Origin: Halobacillus sp. Marseille-Q1614
Lineage (GTDB): Bacteria > Bacillota > Bacilli > Bacillales > Halobacillaceae
DNA length: 64,000 nucleotides
NCBI RefSeq assembly: GCF_902809865.1
Contig: NZ_CADDWH010000001.1
Span: 3,658,001-3,722,000 of the forward strand
Reading direction: 5' to 3'
In this document: positions 54,725 to 62,696 of the stretch, piece after piece
How the letters are laid out: each line of letters begins with the position of its first letter
Position numbering within the stretch: the stretch's first letter is position 1
Program-made: the position numbers and the translations under genes
Notes under the pieces: generated by a model
Database searches by the model: none
What the model saw: only the letters and a program-made list of their open reading frames with translations
Told to the model about the DNA's origin: nothing

Positions 54725-54772
54725 AGAAAGCCTTTATTTTAGATAAGGATGTCTAAAATAAAGGCTTTCTTA
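54725..54772 (+). terminator. Terminator of the lipoyl-like gene
   Basis: A 19-bp perfect stem, 54725-54743 with 54752-54770. It starts just after the stop codon. Confidence 0.85.
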
Positions 54773-54858
54773 TTGATAATGGCAAAAGACACCGGTAGCT
54801 GGCGCATGTTATGATAGATGCGGATGTTTGATAACATTACAAAAGGAGTCATTAGCTT

Positions 54859-55176
54859 ATGGCAATATCAAATCAAACGATTCTAAAAAAGATGTCTAGT
54901 GAGATACAGGAAGCAATGCTGAACCATGGAGATGATCATAAGTTCAGGGAGCATGTGCGTGCGGTTCGATTATTGGCGGACCTGGTGCTGGAACAGGAGA
55001 CTTCGCCGTCTGGACCATCAGCTTCAACATTAAAAGAGAGCTCGGTTCAGGAGCCGACGGTGGAAGAGATCCGGCGAATGATGGGGAGTGATGCCCCGGT
55101 TCAAAAACCTTCCGCTCAAGAGGAGAAACCGAAAGGGCATGATGGAGCGAACGGCTCGTCCATTTTTGACTTTTAA
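54859..55176 (+). CDS. ywdI: YwdI-family protein
   Basis: 105 residues. A helical N-terminal half (about 1-50, with HKFREHVRAVRLLADLVLEQ) and a Ser/Pro/Glu-rich disordered rest that ends in SSIFDF. It matches YwdI of B. subtilis in build and place, followed by ywdK as there. Role unknown. AAAGGAG precedes the ATG. Confidence 0.82.
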   Translation: MAISNQTILKKMSSEIQEAMLNHGDDHKFREHVRAVRLLADLVLEQETSPSGPSASTLKESSVQEPTVEEIRRMMGSDAPVQKPSAQEEKPKGHDGANGSSIFDF

Positions 55177-55189
55177 GGGGGGAATAGAC

Positions 55190-55561
55190 ATGATGAAAGT
55201 ATTTTTGCTGTTAAGTGTGCTTAATGGTTTTTTATCTGTGGCTTTAGGAGCGTTTGGCGCTCATGGGTTAGAAGGGAAAGTTTCGGCTAAAGGATTGAGC
55301 CAGTGGGAAAAAGCGGTCGACTATCAAATGTTCCACACGATGGCTCTGTTTGTAACAGGCTTATTAATGAGCAAAATCCAGACCGGCCTAATGACAGGAG
55401 CGGGATGGTTCTTCTTAGTTGGAATTATTTTATTTTCCGGAAGTCTGTATATCTATGCGCCGACAGGAATTAAGACATTTGCTATGATTACGCCTGTAGG
55501 AGGCTTATTTTTCTTGATCGGCTGGATTTTGCTTGGCATTGCAGTCGTTCGATACATTTAA
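55190..55561 (+). CDS. ywdK: YwdK, DUF423 membrane protein
   Basis: 123 residues, four membrane segments, with the DUF423 signature SVALGAFGAHGLEG (about 14-27) and YQMFHTMALF (about 43-52). Function unknown. Start at 55190 after AAGGGGGG; a longer frame from 55088 overlaps ywdI without a site. Shares an operon with ywdI. Confidence 0.9.
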   Translation: MMKVFLLLSVLNGFLSVALGAFGAHGLEGKVSAKGLSQWEKAVDYQMFHTMALFVTGLLMSKIQTGLMTGAGWFFLVGIILFSGSLYIYAPTGIKTFAMITPVGGLFFLIGWILLGIAVVRYI

Positions 55562-55806
55562 AAATAGAGGATTGTTGTAAAAATAAATAAGATAATCGCG
55601 CGCAGCAGCTGACTGATACTCGAAGTCAGCTGCTCTTTTTTATATTCAACAAAGCTTTCTATAAGCAGACTGATGGTAAGTACGTAAAACATAAGGAGTA
55701 TGATCCACTCATGCTCCAAGTGAAATAACGCGACAAACGCGAGTATGACGGCGACGAGTATAGCGGCCAGCTGTAATTGGATGAAAGGTGCATAGGGATG
55801 TCGCAT
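55558..55806 (-). CDS. Small membrane protein, unrecognised
   Basis: 82 residues with about three hydrophobic segments (10-28, 32-50, 66-82) and a basic/acidic link EYKKEQ. I do not recognise a family. A site GGAAAGGGGTGAG precedes the ATG, and it follows gerQ by 30 bases on the same strand, so it may be co-transcribed with cwlJ-gerQ. Its 3' end overlaps the last 4 bases of ywdK, and the ywdK terminator lies inside it. Confidence 0.65.
   Translation of the reverse strand: MRHPYAPFIQLQLAAILVAVILAFVALFHLEHEWIILLMFYVLTISLLIESFVEYKKEQLTSSISQLLRAIILFIFTTILYF
55604..55641 (+). terminator. Terminator of ywdI-ywdK, inside the convergent gene
   Basis: AGCAGCTGACT (55604-55614) pairs with AGTCAGCTGCT (55624-55634), then CTTTTTT. 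Confidence 0.8.
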
Positions 55807-55836
55807 TCGCTCACCCCTTTCCTATAGTTCATAAAT

Positions 55837-56385
55837 TTAGCGTCGTGGAGGATACTGGGCCATGGGACTGCCATTGAACGGATAACTGTAATTGATTTCC
55901 TCATCGAACGTAATGTAGTCAAGGTAAATCATAAGAAGGATATATCTTTTGCCGTTTTGCGGATCGCTTAAGATGATATGGTCGCGGCCTGCAGCTTCAA
56001 TGATCCCGCGAAATACTTTAGCATTCCACTCGTCATTATTTTCAAAAGTCATATAGACCGTTCCTTCTTTGCCGCGGTTAAGCCTTAAGATATTTTCGAT
56101 ATAGGATTGTTCGGTAGGAAGCATTCCGCCGTTCATCCCGCCGCCGTTGGACATATAAGGAACCTGCATGCCCTGGACTCCTTGCATGCTCGTTCCGTTT
56201 CCTCCGTTCATCCCCTGCAATCCCTGCGCCCCGCCGCTGTAGGTGCCAGGGTAATAGGGCATTCCCTGCATGCCGTTCATGCCGTTCATTCCCTGCATCC
56301 CTGGCATTCCCTGCATGCCGTTCGTTCCGTTCATGCCATTTGATCCTTGCGCACTTTGGGATCCCTGCTGCTGATTATTTGCCAA
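55837..56385 (-). CDS. gerQ: Spore coat protein GerQ
   Basis: About 182 residues. The N-terminal half is a low-complexity stretch of Met, Gly, Asn and Gln (GMNGTNGMQGMPGMQGMNG); the C-terminal half (about 90-170) is the conserved GerQ domain with EQSYIENILRLNRGKEGTVY. GerQ is a coat protein crosslinked by transglutaminase and needed to hold CwlJ in the spore. A TTG start at 56385 is preferred: AAGGAG is 8 bases upstream, while the GTG at 56394 abuts the site. Directly follows cwlJ, as in B. subtilis. Confidence 0.93.
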   Translation of the reverse strand: MANNQQQGSQSAQGSNGMNGTNGMQGMPGMQGMNGMNGMQGMPYYPGTYSGGAQGLQGMNGGNGTSMQGVQGMQVPYMSNGGGMNGGMLPTEQSYIENILRLNRGKEGTVYMTFENNDEWNAKVFRGIIEAAGRDHIILSDPQNGKRYILLMIYLDYITFDEEINYSYPFNGSPMAQYPPRR

Positions 56386-56406
56386 TCTGATCACTCCTTA
56401 ACGTAA

Positions 56407-56829
56407 TTAGTAAATGGTTGGACAGTCTGCTCGTGTAGGAGCAAAGAAACAGTGTGATTTATACCGGCCGACGTTACTCTGGCCGTACCAGGTTGCTGGA
56501 CAGGCTCCTTGCGGCATAAAGAACCACAAGGTATTTGTTGCGGGGTGGAACCTTTCTCCGTTAATGACTCTCCTGGCCAGCTGCTTATCCTTCTCCCTGG
56601 CTCTCTGATAGAAGTAGCCTTTTTGGGTGGCTTCAAATCCCCCTGGACTTTGGAACACCATCCTTTGAATGCTGCGGATATCTTTAAAATCCAGGCATTC
56701 TGCGCGAACACGGTTAATTCCGGTGTTCCCCACCATCAACATTCCCAGCTTCCCATCTCCTTCGGCTTCAGCTCTTATTAATCTGGCAAGCAGATTTACA
56801 TCTTGCTGGTTGTAGGGAACGACAGCCAC
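56407..56829 (-). CDS. cwlJ: Spore cortex-lytic hydrolase CwlJ
   Basis: 140 residues of the SleB/CwlJ hydrolase domain. The catalytic Glu is in LIRAEAEGDGKLGML (about 13-27), with GYFYQRAREKDKQLARRVIN and the closing WYGQSNVGRYKSHCFF typical of CwlJ. It breaks down spore cortex during germination, in B. subtilis needing Ca-DPA and GerQ. The GTG at 56829 is chosen since B. subtilis CwlJ starts at the matching MAVV point; an upstream ATG at 56868 would add 13 unlike residues. No signal peptide, as expected. Confidence 0.94.
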   Translation of the reverse strand: MAVVPYNQQDVNLLARLIRAEAEGDGKLGMLMVGNTGINRVRAECLDFKDIRSIQRMVFQSPGGFEATQKGYFYQRAREKDKQLARRVINGERFHPATNTLWFFMPQGACPATWYGQSNVGRYKSHCFFAPTRADCPTIY

Positions 56830-56977
56830 GCTGTCACCTCGCTTCCCGGTAAACTGACTCTCTAACACTATATGTACGGGTCTGGGGAGGATATGTATAA
56901 AAAAGCGAGAAAGGTGAGACGTGTTTAGGAGGGTTGTTGTAAGATACTAGTAAAGTACCTAAGGAGGCCTTTAGAAT

Positions 56978-57646
56978 ATGAGAGTCTTATACATAGAGGA
57001 TGACCTTGAGATCGGAGATTGGGTCGAAAGAAAACTGAAGGAGCATTCTTTTGATGTCGACTGGTTCCAAACCGGGCTTGAGCTGCCGGAAGAATTAAAT
57101 GCATACGATGTGGCCATTTTAGACGTAATGCTTCCGGGATTGGACGGCTTTTCTTTAGGACGCCGTTTAAAAAGAAATAATCCGCAGCTGCCTGTCATTA
57201 TGCTGTCAGCAAGAACAGCGATTGATGACAAACTAGAGGGATTAGAATTTGCAGATGATTATATGACGAAGCCGTTTCATCCCGAAGAACTGATCAAACG
57301 GATTGAAATACAGCTGCGGAAATTTGAAAGGACCATTGATCAGACACTTTCGATCGGGCATTTAACCGTGTACCTCGATCAGCAGGTTATTAAAAATAAC
57401 GAAATTGATGAAGAAATATTACTGACGGGAAAACAGTTTCATATCTTTAAATTTTTCCTCAGACATTTAAACCAGATTTTAACGAAGGAACAAATATACG
57501 AAGGCGTGTGGGGGGAGCCGTACCGGGAAGGGGATAAATCCCTCATGGTTCACATCCGGCATTTGCGTGAAAAGATTGAAAAAGATCCATCCTGCCCAAA
57601 AATTATCGAAACCATCCGTGGGATAGGCTATCGGGTGAAGGGATGA
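56978..57646 (+). CDS. OmpR-family response regulator
   Basis: 222 residues: a receiver domain (about 1-115) with the phosphorylated Asp in VAILDVMLPGLDGF (about residue 51) and Lys in DDYMTKPFHPEE (about 100), then an OmpR winged helix (about 125-222) ending IIETIRGIGYRVKG. Stop and kinase start overlap as ATGA, so the two are co-translated. It probably binds the 11-bp-spaced repeats at 59019 that precede the ABC genes. TAAGGAGG lies before the ATG. Confidence 0.95.
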   Translation: MRVLYIEDDLEIGDWVERKLKEHSFDVDWFQTGLELPEELNAYDVAILDVMLPGLDGFSLGRRLKRNNPQLPVIMLSARTAIDDKLEGLEFADDYMTKPFHPEELIKRIEIQLRKFERTIDQTLSIGHLTVYLDQQVIKNNEIDEEILLTGKQFHIFKFFLRHLNQILTKEQIYEGVWGEPYREGDKSLMVHIRHLREKIEKDPSCPKIIETIRGIGYRVKG

Positions 57647-58989
57647 AAAAGTGGTTACAGTCGCTTCAGGTTAAGTATTTATTTATCGTTTTACTCGCCG
57701 TGCTGGCACTGCCGATTGCCTTGCCGCTCACCTCACTGGTTGTCTATTTCCCTGGGATATTATTAGAAGAAGATCTGCCCTATGGTAATGCCGAACAGTA
57801 TGAAGAAAGGTGGCATGAGGAAGCGCGCAGTCTCGAAGATGCCGATTCTGAAGAAATAAGCCAGAGAATCGAGAAGCTGTCCGAAGAATTTCCGGAGTCC
57901 GGCATGTTCTGGGTTAACAGTGAGGGCAAAACGGAAGATATCATTCGTTATGAGGGGGATCTTCCTGACCAGTGGAGCTCTTCATATACCATTGAGTTTA
58001 TGAAATATAATTTTGACTCAGACCCTTTTACGGTAGTTGCTTTTATCGGAGAAGGTGAGAATGATCAGGGATTTATGGTCACACAAATTGATCGTCTCTA
58101 CATCGGTCCGCCTGTGCAGCGGCTGGATAACTGGTACAGCATTGCTTTTTTTATAGCTATCTCTATTATTATGATCGGATTTTTTACATTATCGTGGCTC
58201 TTCTTTAGAAAAGTCCATAAACGCTTATTGAAGCTGAAGGATGCCATGGAGGATCAGGGTGAAAGTGGCATTCCATTACCTGTAAAAATTTCAAATGATG
58301 ATGAAATTGGCCAGCTGGAAACCAGCTTTAACCGGATGATTAAGCAGCTGGAAGAAGGAAAGAAGCGAGAGCAGCAGGAAGAAAACATTCGCCGTGACTT
58401 AATTGCCAACCTTTCTCATGACTTACGGACACCGTTAACGACAATCCGAGCCTCACTGTCTGATATAAGCGGAGAAGTTTCGAGCAGGGAAGCTCAGGAA
58501 AAACTCACATCTGTTTATCAAAAAATCGATTACCTCAGTCATTTAATTGATAACCTGCTTTCCTTAACACTTTTAACTGGTAAAAAGTATCCTTATCATC
58601 CGAGCCATGTGGAAATGAACAGAATGATGAAGGAAATCGCCGCTCACTGGTATCCGACATTGGAGCAGAGAGGGATAGACATTGAATTCGTAACGGACGG
58701 CACGGTTTATTGGCATATTGATCCTAATTGGATGGAGCGGATTTTTGATAATTTAATGCAGAACCTTATCCGCTATGCTTCTGAAGGGAAATACGTCCGG
58801 ATTACAGTTAAAGAGAATGAGCTGTTTCTTGAAGATCGCGGACCGGGGATGAAAGGGGAGAAAGTGGAAGAAGGGGCCGGGATCGGCCTTTCGATCGTCG
58901 AATTAATGGTTAAAGAAATGAATCTTCAATTAAAAATTAACTCAAGTGAAAAAGGAACCCGTATTACGATTTCACGACAGGATGTCTAG
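57643..58989 (+). CDS. Sensor histidine kinase
   Basis: 448 residues: membrane helix (about 12-36), an acidic extracellular sensor of about 130 residues, second helix (about 165-188), HAMP (about 190-240), HisKA with the phospho-His in NLSHDLRTPLTTIRASL (about 262), and an ATPase domain with DNLMQNLIRYASEG (N box) and DRGPGMKG / GAGIGLSIV (G boxes). The long outer domain sets it apart from BceS-type kinases that sense through their transporter. The signal is unknown, perhaps an antimicrobial peptide given the ABC genes behind it. Confidence 0.94.
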   Translation: MKKWLQSLQVKYLFIVLLAVLALPIALPLTSLVVYFPGILLEEDLPYGNAEQYEERWHEEARSLEDADSEEISQRIEKLSEEFPESGMFWVNSEGKTEDIIRYEGDLPDQWSSSYTIEFMKYNFDSDPFTVVAFIGEGENDQGFMVTQIDRLYIGPPVQRLDNWYSIAFFIAISIIMIGFFTLSWLFFRKVHKRLLKLKDAMEDQGESGIPLPVKISNDDEIGQLETSFNRMIKQLEEGKKREQQEENIRRDLIANLSHDLRTPLTTIRASLSDISGEVSSREAQEKLTSVYQKIDYLSHLIDNLLSLTLLTGKKYPYHPSHVEMNRMMKEIAAHWYPTLEQRGIDIEFVTDGTVYWHIDPNWMERIFDNLMQNLIRYASEGKYVRITVKENELFLEDRGPGMKGEKVEEGAGIGLSIVELMVKEMNLQLKINSSEKGTRITISRQDV

Positions 58990-59014
58990 AGTTTAAAACT
59001 AGGCATCTTTTTTT
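58981..59014 (+). terminator. Terminator between the kinase and ABC genes
   Basis: GATG-CTAG (58981-58989) pairs with CTAG-CATC (58999-59007) with one mismatch, then T7. It overlaps the kinase stop, so the ABC genes need their own promoter. Confidence 0.65.
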
Positions 59015-59018
59015 GCCA

Positions 59019-59076
59019 AATTTAAACAAAATTTAAACAAAACCTTTCCCGATATTTAAATTGCGGCGGCTACTAT
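59019..59076 (+). promoter_or_regulatory. Direct repeats and activator-type promoter of the ABC operon
   Basis: AATTTAAACAAA occurs twice (59019-59030 and 59030-59041) at an 11-bp period, with a third TTTAAA at 59055-59060. A TACTAT -10 (59071-59076) follows without a good -35. OmpR-type regulators bind such same-face direct repeats. Binding by the regulator at 56978 is inferred. Confidence 0.55.
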
Positions 59077-59095
59077 GAAAAGTGAGGTGATAATC

Positions 59096-60034
59096 ATGAG
59101 TGAAACAATCATTCAAACGAACGGATTAGTAAAAACTTTTAAAAAAACAAACGTAGTCGACAGGGTGGAGCTTACGATAAAAAAGGGAGACATTTACGGT
59201 TTTTTAGGTCCTAACGGAGCCGGGAAAACAACGACGATCCGCATGCTCCTCGGATTAATGAAGCCAAGTGCCGGGAGTATTTCAATCTTCGGGAAAGATT
59301 TAAAAACCAATAAAATTGAAATTCTTAAAAAAATAGGCTCGCTTGTAGAGTCGCCTTCCTATTATGAGCATTTAAGCGGAAGAGAGAATTTAGAAGCTTT
59401 ACGAAAGATCCTGCAGGTTCCTAAACCACGGATTGATCAAGTACTAGCCATTGTCCGTTTAACAAAAGATGCAAAACGGCCGGTAAAAGAATACTCTCTG
59501 GGGATGAAACAGCGTCTTGGCATAGCGTCTGCGCTGCTTGGAGAGCCGGAACTTCTCATTTTGGACGAACCGACGAACGGGCTTGATCCATCCGGCATTC
59601 ATGAAATCAGGGAGCTGATTAAATCACTGCCTGAAAAATATGGCATGACGATCATGATTTCAAGCCACTTATTAAGCGAAGTGGAGCAGATGGCGACACA
59701 GGTAGGGATAATTTCAAAGGGGCAGCTGATTTATCAGGATTCAATTATACGTCTTAAAAATAAAGCCAAACCGCTGGTCCGCTTAAGAGTCGGCAATGGA
59801 GAAGCTGCCAAAAGAAAGCTTTTTTCCTATGGATATGTGGTCGATTTTGAAGAGGACTATATCTTTGCAGACGCAGGCAGTGATGAGGAAGTTTCCAGCT
59901 TGGTCGCTGCTCTTGTTAAAGAAAAGTTTCCGGTTTACCGGGTGGAGGAACAGCGCCAGTCGCTTGAAGATATTTTCTTAGACTTAACGAAAGCAGAAGA
60001 GGAGGAGACTTATGGTTCATCTTCTGCAAGCTGA
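59096..60034 (+). CDS. ABC transporter ATP-binding protein (BcrA/lantibiotic-immunity type)
   Basis: 312 residues. Walker A GPNGAGKTTTIRM (about 40-52), signature YSLGMKQRLGIASALL (about 137-152), Walker B ELLILDEPTNGLDPSG (about 155-170), then a C-terminal extension usual in drug and lantibiotic exporters. It powers the two permeases encoded next. Start at 59096 after GTGAGGTGA rather than 59075. Overlaps the next gene by 23 bases. Confidence 0.93.
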   Translation: MSETIIQTNGLVKTFKKTNVVDRVELTIKKGDIYGFLGPNGAGKTTTIRMLLGLMKPSAGSISIFGKDLKTNKIEILKKIGSLVESPSYYEHLSGRENLEALRKILQVPKPRIDQVLAIVRLTKDAKRPVKEYSLGMKQRLGIASALLGEPELLILDEPTNGLDPSGIHEIRELIKSLPEKYGMTIMISSHLLSEVEQMATQVGIISKGQLIYQDSIIRLKNKAKPLVRLRVGNGEAAKRKLFSYGYVVDFEEDYIFADAGSDEEVSSLVAALVKEKFPVYRVEEQRQSLEDIFLDLTKAEEEETYGSSSAS

Positions 60035-60716
60035 TTTATTAAAAGTAAAAAGAAAATGGTTCTGGTTTCTAGTTTTTCTAGGACCGTTTGGAGTGATTGG
60101 TCTTCAGGTCGTCAACTACGGCCTTCGCTATGAATGGATTACATCGCAAAGCTCTGATCACTGGGCTACACTTATTCAAAGTGTGAATATGTTCGTCGCC
60201 CCGGCCCTGCTGCTTGGGATGACAATTTTAGCCTCACAGATCGCTTCAATTGAACATAAAGAAACCGCGTGGAAGCAGCTCCTTGCCCTTCCTGTAAAAA
60301 GACGGGATGTCTTTGTATCCAAATTTATTATCACAAGCGGAATGATTTCTGTGTCTTCCATTCTTCTGTTTATCGGAACGATTGCTCTAGGGGTCGGCCT
60401 TGGATTTGGCTGGGAATTTGAAGTCGGTGCCGTATTAAAAAACAGTTTTTATCCGTTTTTTGCGGGACTGCCAGTATTAGCCCTGCAGCTATGGATATCA
60501 ATTGTGCAGAAAAACCAAGCGGGTCCTTTAGCGATCGGGATTTTCGGGGCGGTGTTTTCCACATATTCCTACAATGCTCCTGACTGGCTGTTCTGGAAGT
60601 GGCCGCTGCTTTTTCCAGAAAAAGATCCTCTGCCGTATGTAGGTCTAGGTTTACTCGTGGGACTGGTTATTCTCGCAGCCGGTGTCATCGATTTTAAAAG
60701 GAGGGATATTGCGTGA
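60012..60716 (+). CDS. ABC-2 type permease, first
   Basis: 234 residues, six membrane segments, with the family stretch IASIEHKETAWKQLLALPVK (about 77-96), as in NisE/SpaE/MutE-like permeases. With its partner it forms the channel of an exporter that most likely removes a peptide antibiotic from the membrane. Start overlaps the ATPase gene; GAGGAGGAG lies upstream inside it. Ends with an overlap onto the second permease. Confidence 0.88.
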   Translation: MVHLLQADLLKVKRKWFWFLVFLGPFGVIGLQVVNYGLRYEWITSQSSDHWATLIQSVNMFVAPALLLGMTILASQIASIEHKETAWKQLLALPVKRRDVFVSKFIITSGMISVSSILLFIGTIALGVGLGFGWEFEVGAVLKNSFYPFFAGLPVLALQLWISIVQKNQAGPLAIGIFGAVFSTYSYNAPDWLFWKWPLLFPEKDPLPYVGLGLLVGLVILAAGVIDFKRRDIA

Positions 60717-61438
60717 TGCTGCGTTCGTTACTAGCTTCTGAAATACTAAAGATAAGAAAAACGAAAGTATTTAGCCTGCTTTTCATTAGCCCAATTATGG
60801 CGGCAATTGTTGGTTATTTCGTAGAGATTCCTGTCGAAGGTCAAGCAGGGTGGGCTCTTCTTCTAGCGATGATGAGTGCAGCACATTCCCTGTTAATTCT
60901 TCCTTTAATGATCAGTGTTTTCTCAGGATTTGTCTGCCGCTATGAACATCAGAGCGGGGGATGGAGACGCTTGTTCAGTATGCCGGTTGCGAGACAGGAG
61001 ATTTACCTGGCTAAGTTTATCATCGTCTTTGGGCTGGTAGCCCTCAATCAGCTGATGTTTTCGATTGTATATATAGCTGCTGGTTATTTCCAAGGTGTGG
61101 GAGGCAGTGTGCCAACAGAGATTCTTCTTAAATGTTTACTAGGAGGACTTATCGCGGCAATGCCGCTGATTGCTCTTACGCTGTGGTTTTCAGCGATGTG
61201 GTCGAGTTTTGCTGCCCCTTTTACATTAAACGTTATCTTAACACTGCCGAATATGCTTGTTGCTAACTCAGATACCTTCCGTCCATGGTATCCATGGGTC
61301 CAGCCGTTTGTGATGATGCAGGCGGAGGAAGAAGGCTTTTTCTCAGTTCCGGTTGAGTCACTGCTCGTTGCGGTAGGAGTAGGTTTCATCCTCTTTTATA
61401 TAGGTGGAAGCCTGAGTATTCAAAAGAAAGCCGTTTAA
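60713..61438 (+). CDS. ABC-2 type permease, second
   Basis: 241 residues, six membrane segments, similar in build to the first permease (YEHQSGGWRRLFSMPVARQE at about 83-102 matches its HKETAWKQLLALPV part). Either GTG 60713 or ATG 60716 can start it; AAGGAGG at 60698-60704 suits both. The set ATPase plus two related permeases is the LanFEG pattern. Last gene of the operon. Confidence 0.88.
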   Translation: MMLRSLLASEILKIRKTKVFSLLFISPIMAAIVGYFVEIPVEGQAGWALLLAMMSAAHSLLILPLMISVFSGFVCRYEHQSGGWRRLFSMPVARQEIYLAKFIIVFGLVALNQLMFSIVYIAAGYFQGVGGSVPTEILLKCLLGGLIAAMPLIALTLWFSAMWSSFAAPFTLNVILTLPNMLVANSDTFRPWYPWVQPFVMMQAEEEGFFSVPVESLLVAVGVGFILFYIGGSLSIQKKAV

Positions 61439-61454
61439 ATAATTGGCTTGTTAA

Positions 61455-61660
61455 AGGTATTGTGTTGAAAAAGTGAGTTTCGGTATGCGGAGACTGGAGA
61501 AAGGAGCGGAGGGAACAGCTCGCTTTTCATGGGTGGACGCCGATCCTCTTCGGCCTTTTCGCCCTGCTCAGAAGAAGGTGCTGGGAGGATTCGGTGGTTC
61601 CCAGCCACCTTTCGTTGAGGGAAAAGCTTCCGGTAATCATTGAAAAGTGAAGAGGTATTT
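61455..61660. repeat. Repeat-like intergenic sequence
   Basis: Gene-free stretch with GC-rich short palindromes (for example GCCGATCCTCTTCGGC, about 61538-61553) and words such as GGAACAGCTCGC that resemble the dispersed elements near 54040. Eroded copy likely. Confidence 0.4.
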
Positions 61661-61689
61661 GATAATGAGAGGGCAGGGGAATGTATAAA

Positions 61690-61724
61690 AAAGCTGGCGA
61701 GATATAGTCTCGCCAGCTTTTTTT
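61690..61724. terminator. Bidirectional terminator
   Basis: AAAGCTGGCGAGA (61690-61702) pairs with TCTCGCCAGCTTT (61708-61720), flanked by A and T. It serves hemQ and possibly the ABC operon. Confidence 0.9.
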
Positions 61725-61729
61725 CGATA

Positions 61730-62467
61730 TTAAACGTGTAAGAATTTTGGTACTTCATCCGTTTTTAAGATGTTGCCGACATAGAAAGATCCAAAGTCGC
61801 CATAGCGGGAAGTGACTGTATCAAAACGCATTTCGTAAACGAGCTTTTTGAATTGAAGAACGTCATGAGCAAACAGCGTCACACCCCATTCCCAGTCATC
61901 AAAGCCGATAGAGCCTGTGATGATCTGGCGGATTTTACCGGCATACTGGCGGCCGGTCATGCCGTGTTCGTACATAAGCTTGGCACGTTCATCTTTCTCA
62001 AGCACGTACCAGTTGTCATTCCCCTGACGGCGCTTGTCCATCGGATAGAAGCAGATGTGATTCCATTTAGGCAGAATCGGCTTGAGACGTCCTTGGATTT
62101 CTGGATCATTCTCGTCCGCGCTGCCCATGTAGTTGGAAAGCTCTACGACGGAAACGTAGGAATAGTCTTTTGAAGAGAATTCGGCCAGTTTGGATTTATT
62201 GAAAGCTGTTTCGATTTCATTTAATTCTTCCATTGTCGGACGTAAAATCATCAACAGAAAATCTGCTTTCTGCCCGACAATTGTGTATAATGCATGGCTT
62301 CCTTGCTTGCTTCTCTCAGTATCTTCCCATTTTCCGATAAGCTGCTGAAATTCACTGATCGCCTGGTCGCGCTCTTCACTGCTCGCGCGCTTCCACGCTG
62401 TCCAGTCGATGGAACGGAAATCGTGCAGGCAATACCATCCATCCATTGTTACTACCGCTTCTGGCAT
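61730..62467 (-). CDS. hemQ: Coproheme decarboxylase HemQ
   Basis: 245 residues of the chlorite-dismutase fold. It oxidatively removes two propionates of coproheme III to give heme b in the coproporphyrin pathway of Gram-positives. The radical-forming Tyr is Tyr141 in CFYPMDKRR, and the axial heme ligand is His168 in [12 protein letters not shown]; both lie 4 residues before the positions known in Geobacillus HemQ (145 and 172). AAAGGAG precedes the ATG. Divergent from pta, as in B. subtilis ywfI-pta. Confidence 0.96.
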   Translation of the reverse strand: MPEAVVTMDGWYCLHDFRSIDWTAWKRASSEERDQAISEFQQLIGKWEDTERSKQGSHALYTIVGQKADFLLMILRPTMEELNEIETAFNKSKLAEFSSKDYSYVSVVELSNYMGSADENDPEIQGRLKPILPKWNHICFYPMDKRRQGNDNWYVLEKDERAKLMYEHGMTGRQYAGKIRQIITGSIGFDDWEWGVTLFAHDVLQFKKLVYEMRFDTVTSRYGDFGSFYVGNILKTDEVPKFLHV

Positions 62468-62599
62468 GGTGTGATCGCTCCTTTATAATAAATGTTCTAG
62501 TATAATTTCATCCTTTTTTAATATAACATAACTGACGTTTATTAATCATTTCTGCTAATTTGAAAGTATTGTGAACGAAAAAATAGGGTAAAGTGAAGA

Positions 62600-62665
62600 T
62601 GTAATCGCTTCCCCCGAAATTTTCCTATCGAAACACTTTTCATTAAACACAAAACGTCTTATTAT
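62600..62665 (+). promoter_or_regulatory. Candidate cre site and sigma-A promoter of pta
   Basis: TGTAATCGCTTCCC (62600-62613) fits 10 of 12 fixed positions of the CcpA cre consensus. TTTTCA (62637-62642), 17 bases, TATTAT (62660-62665) is a fair promoter. The cre would lie near -66, where CcpA activates pta in B. subtilis. Confidence 0.4.
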
Positions 62666-62696
62666 ATAGTACAGAACAGAAATGGAGGGTTCATTA

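Noticed and set aside
56107-56343. 78-codon His/Ser-rich plus-strand frame
   Set aside because: Mirror of the Met/Gly/Gln repeat of gerQ.
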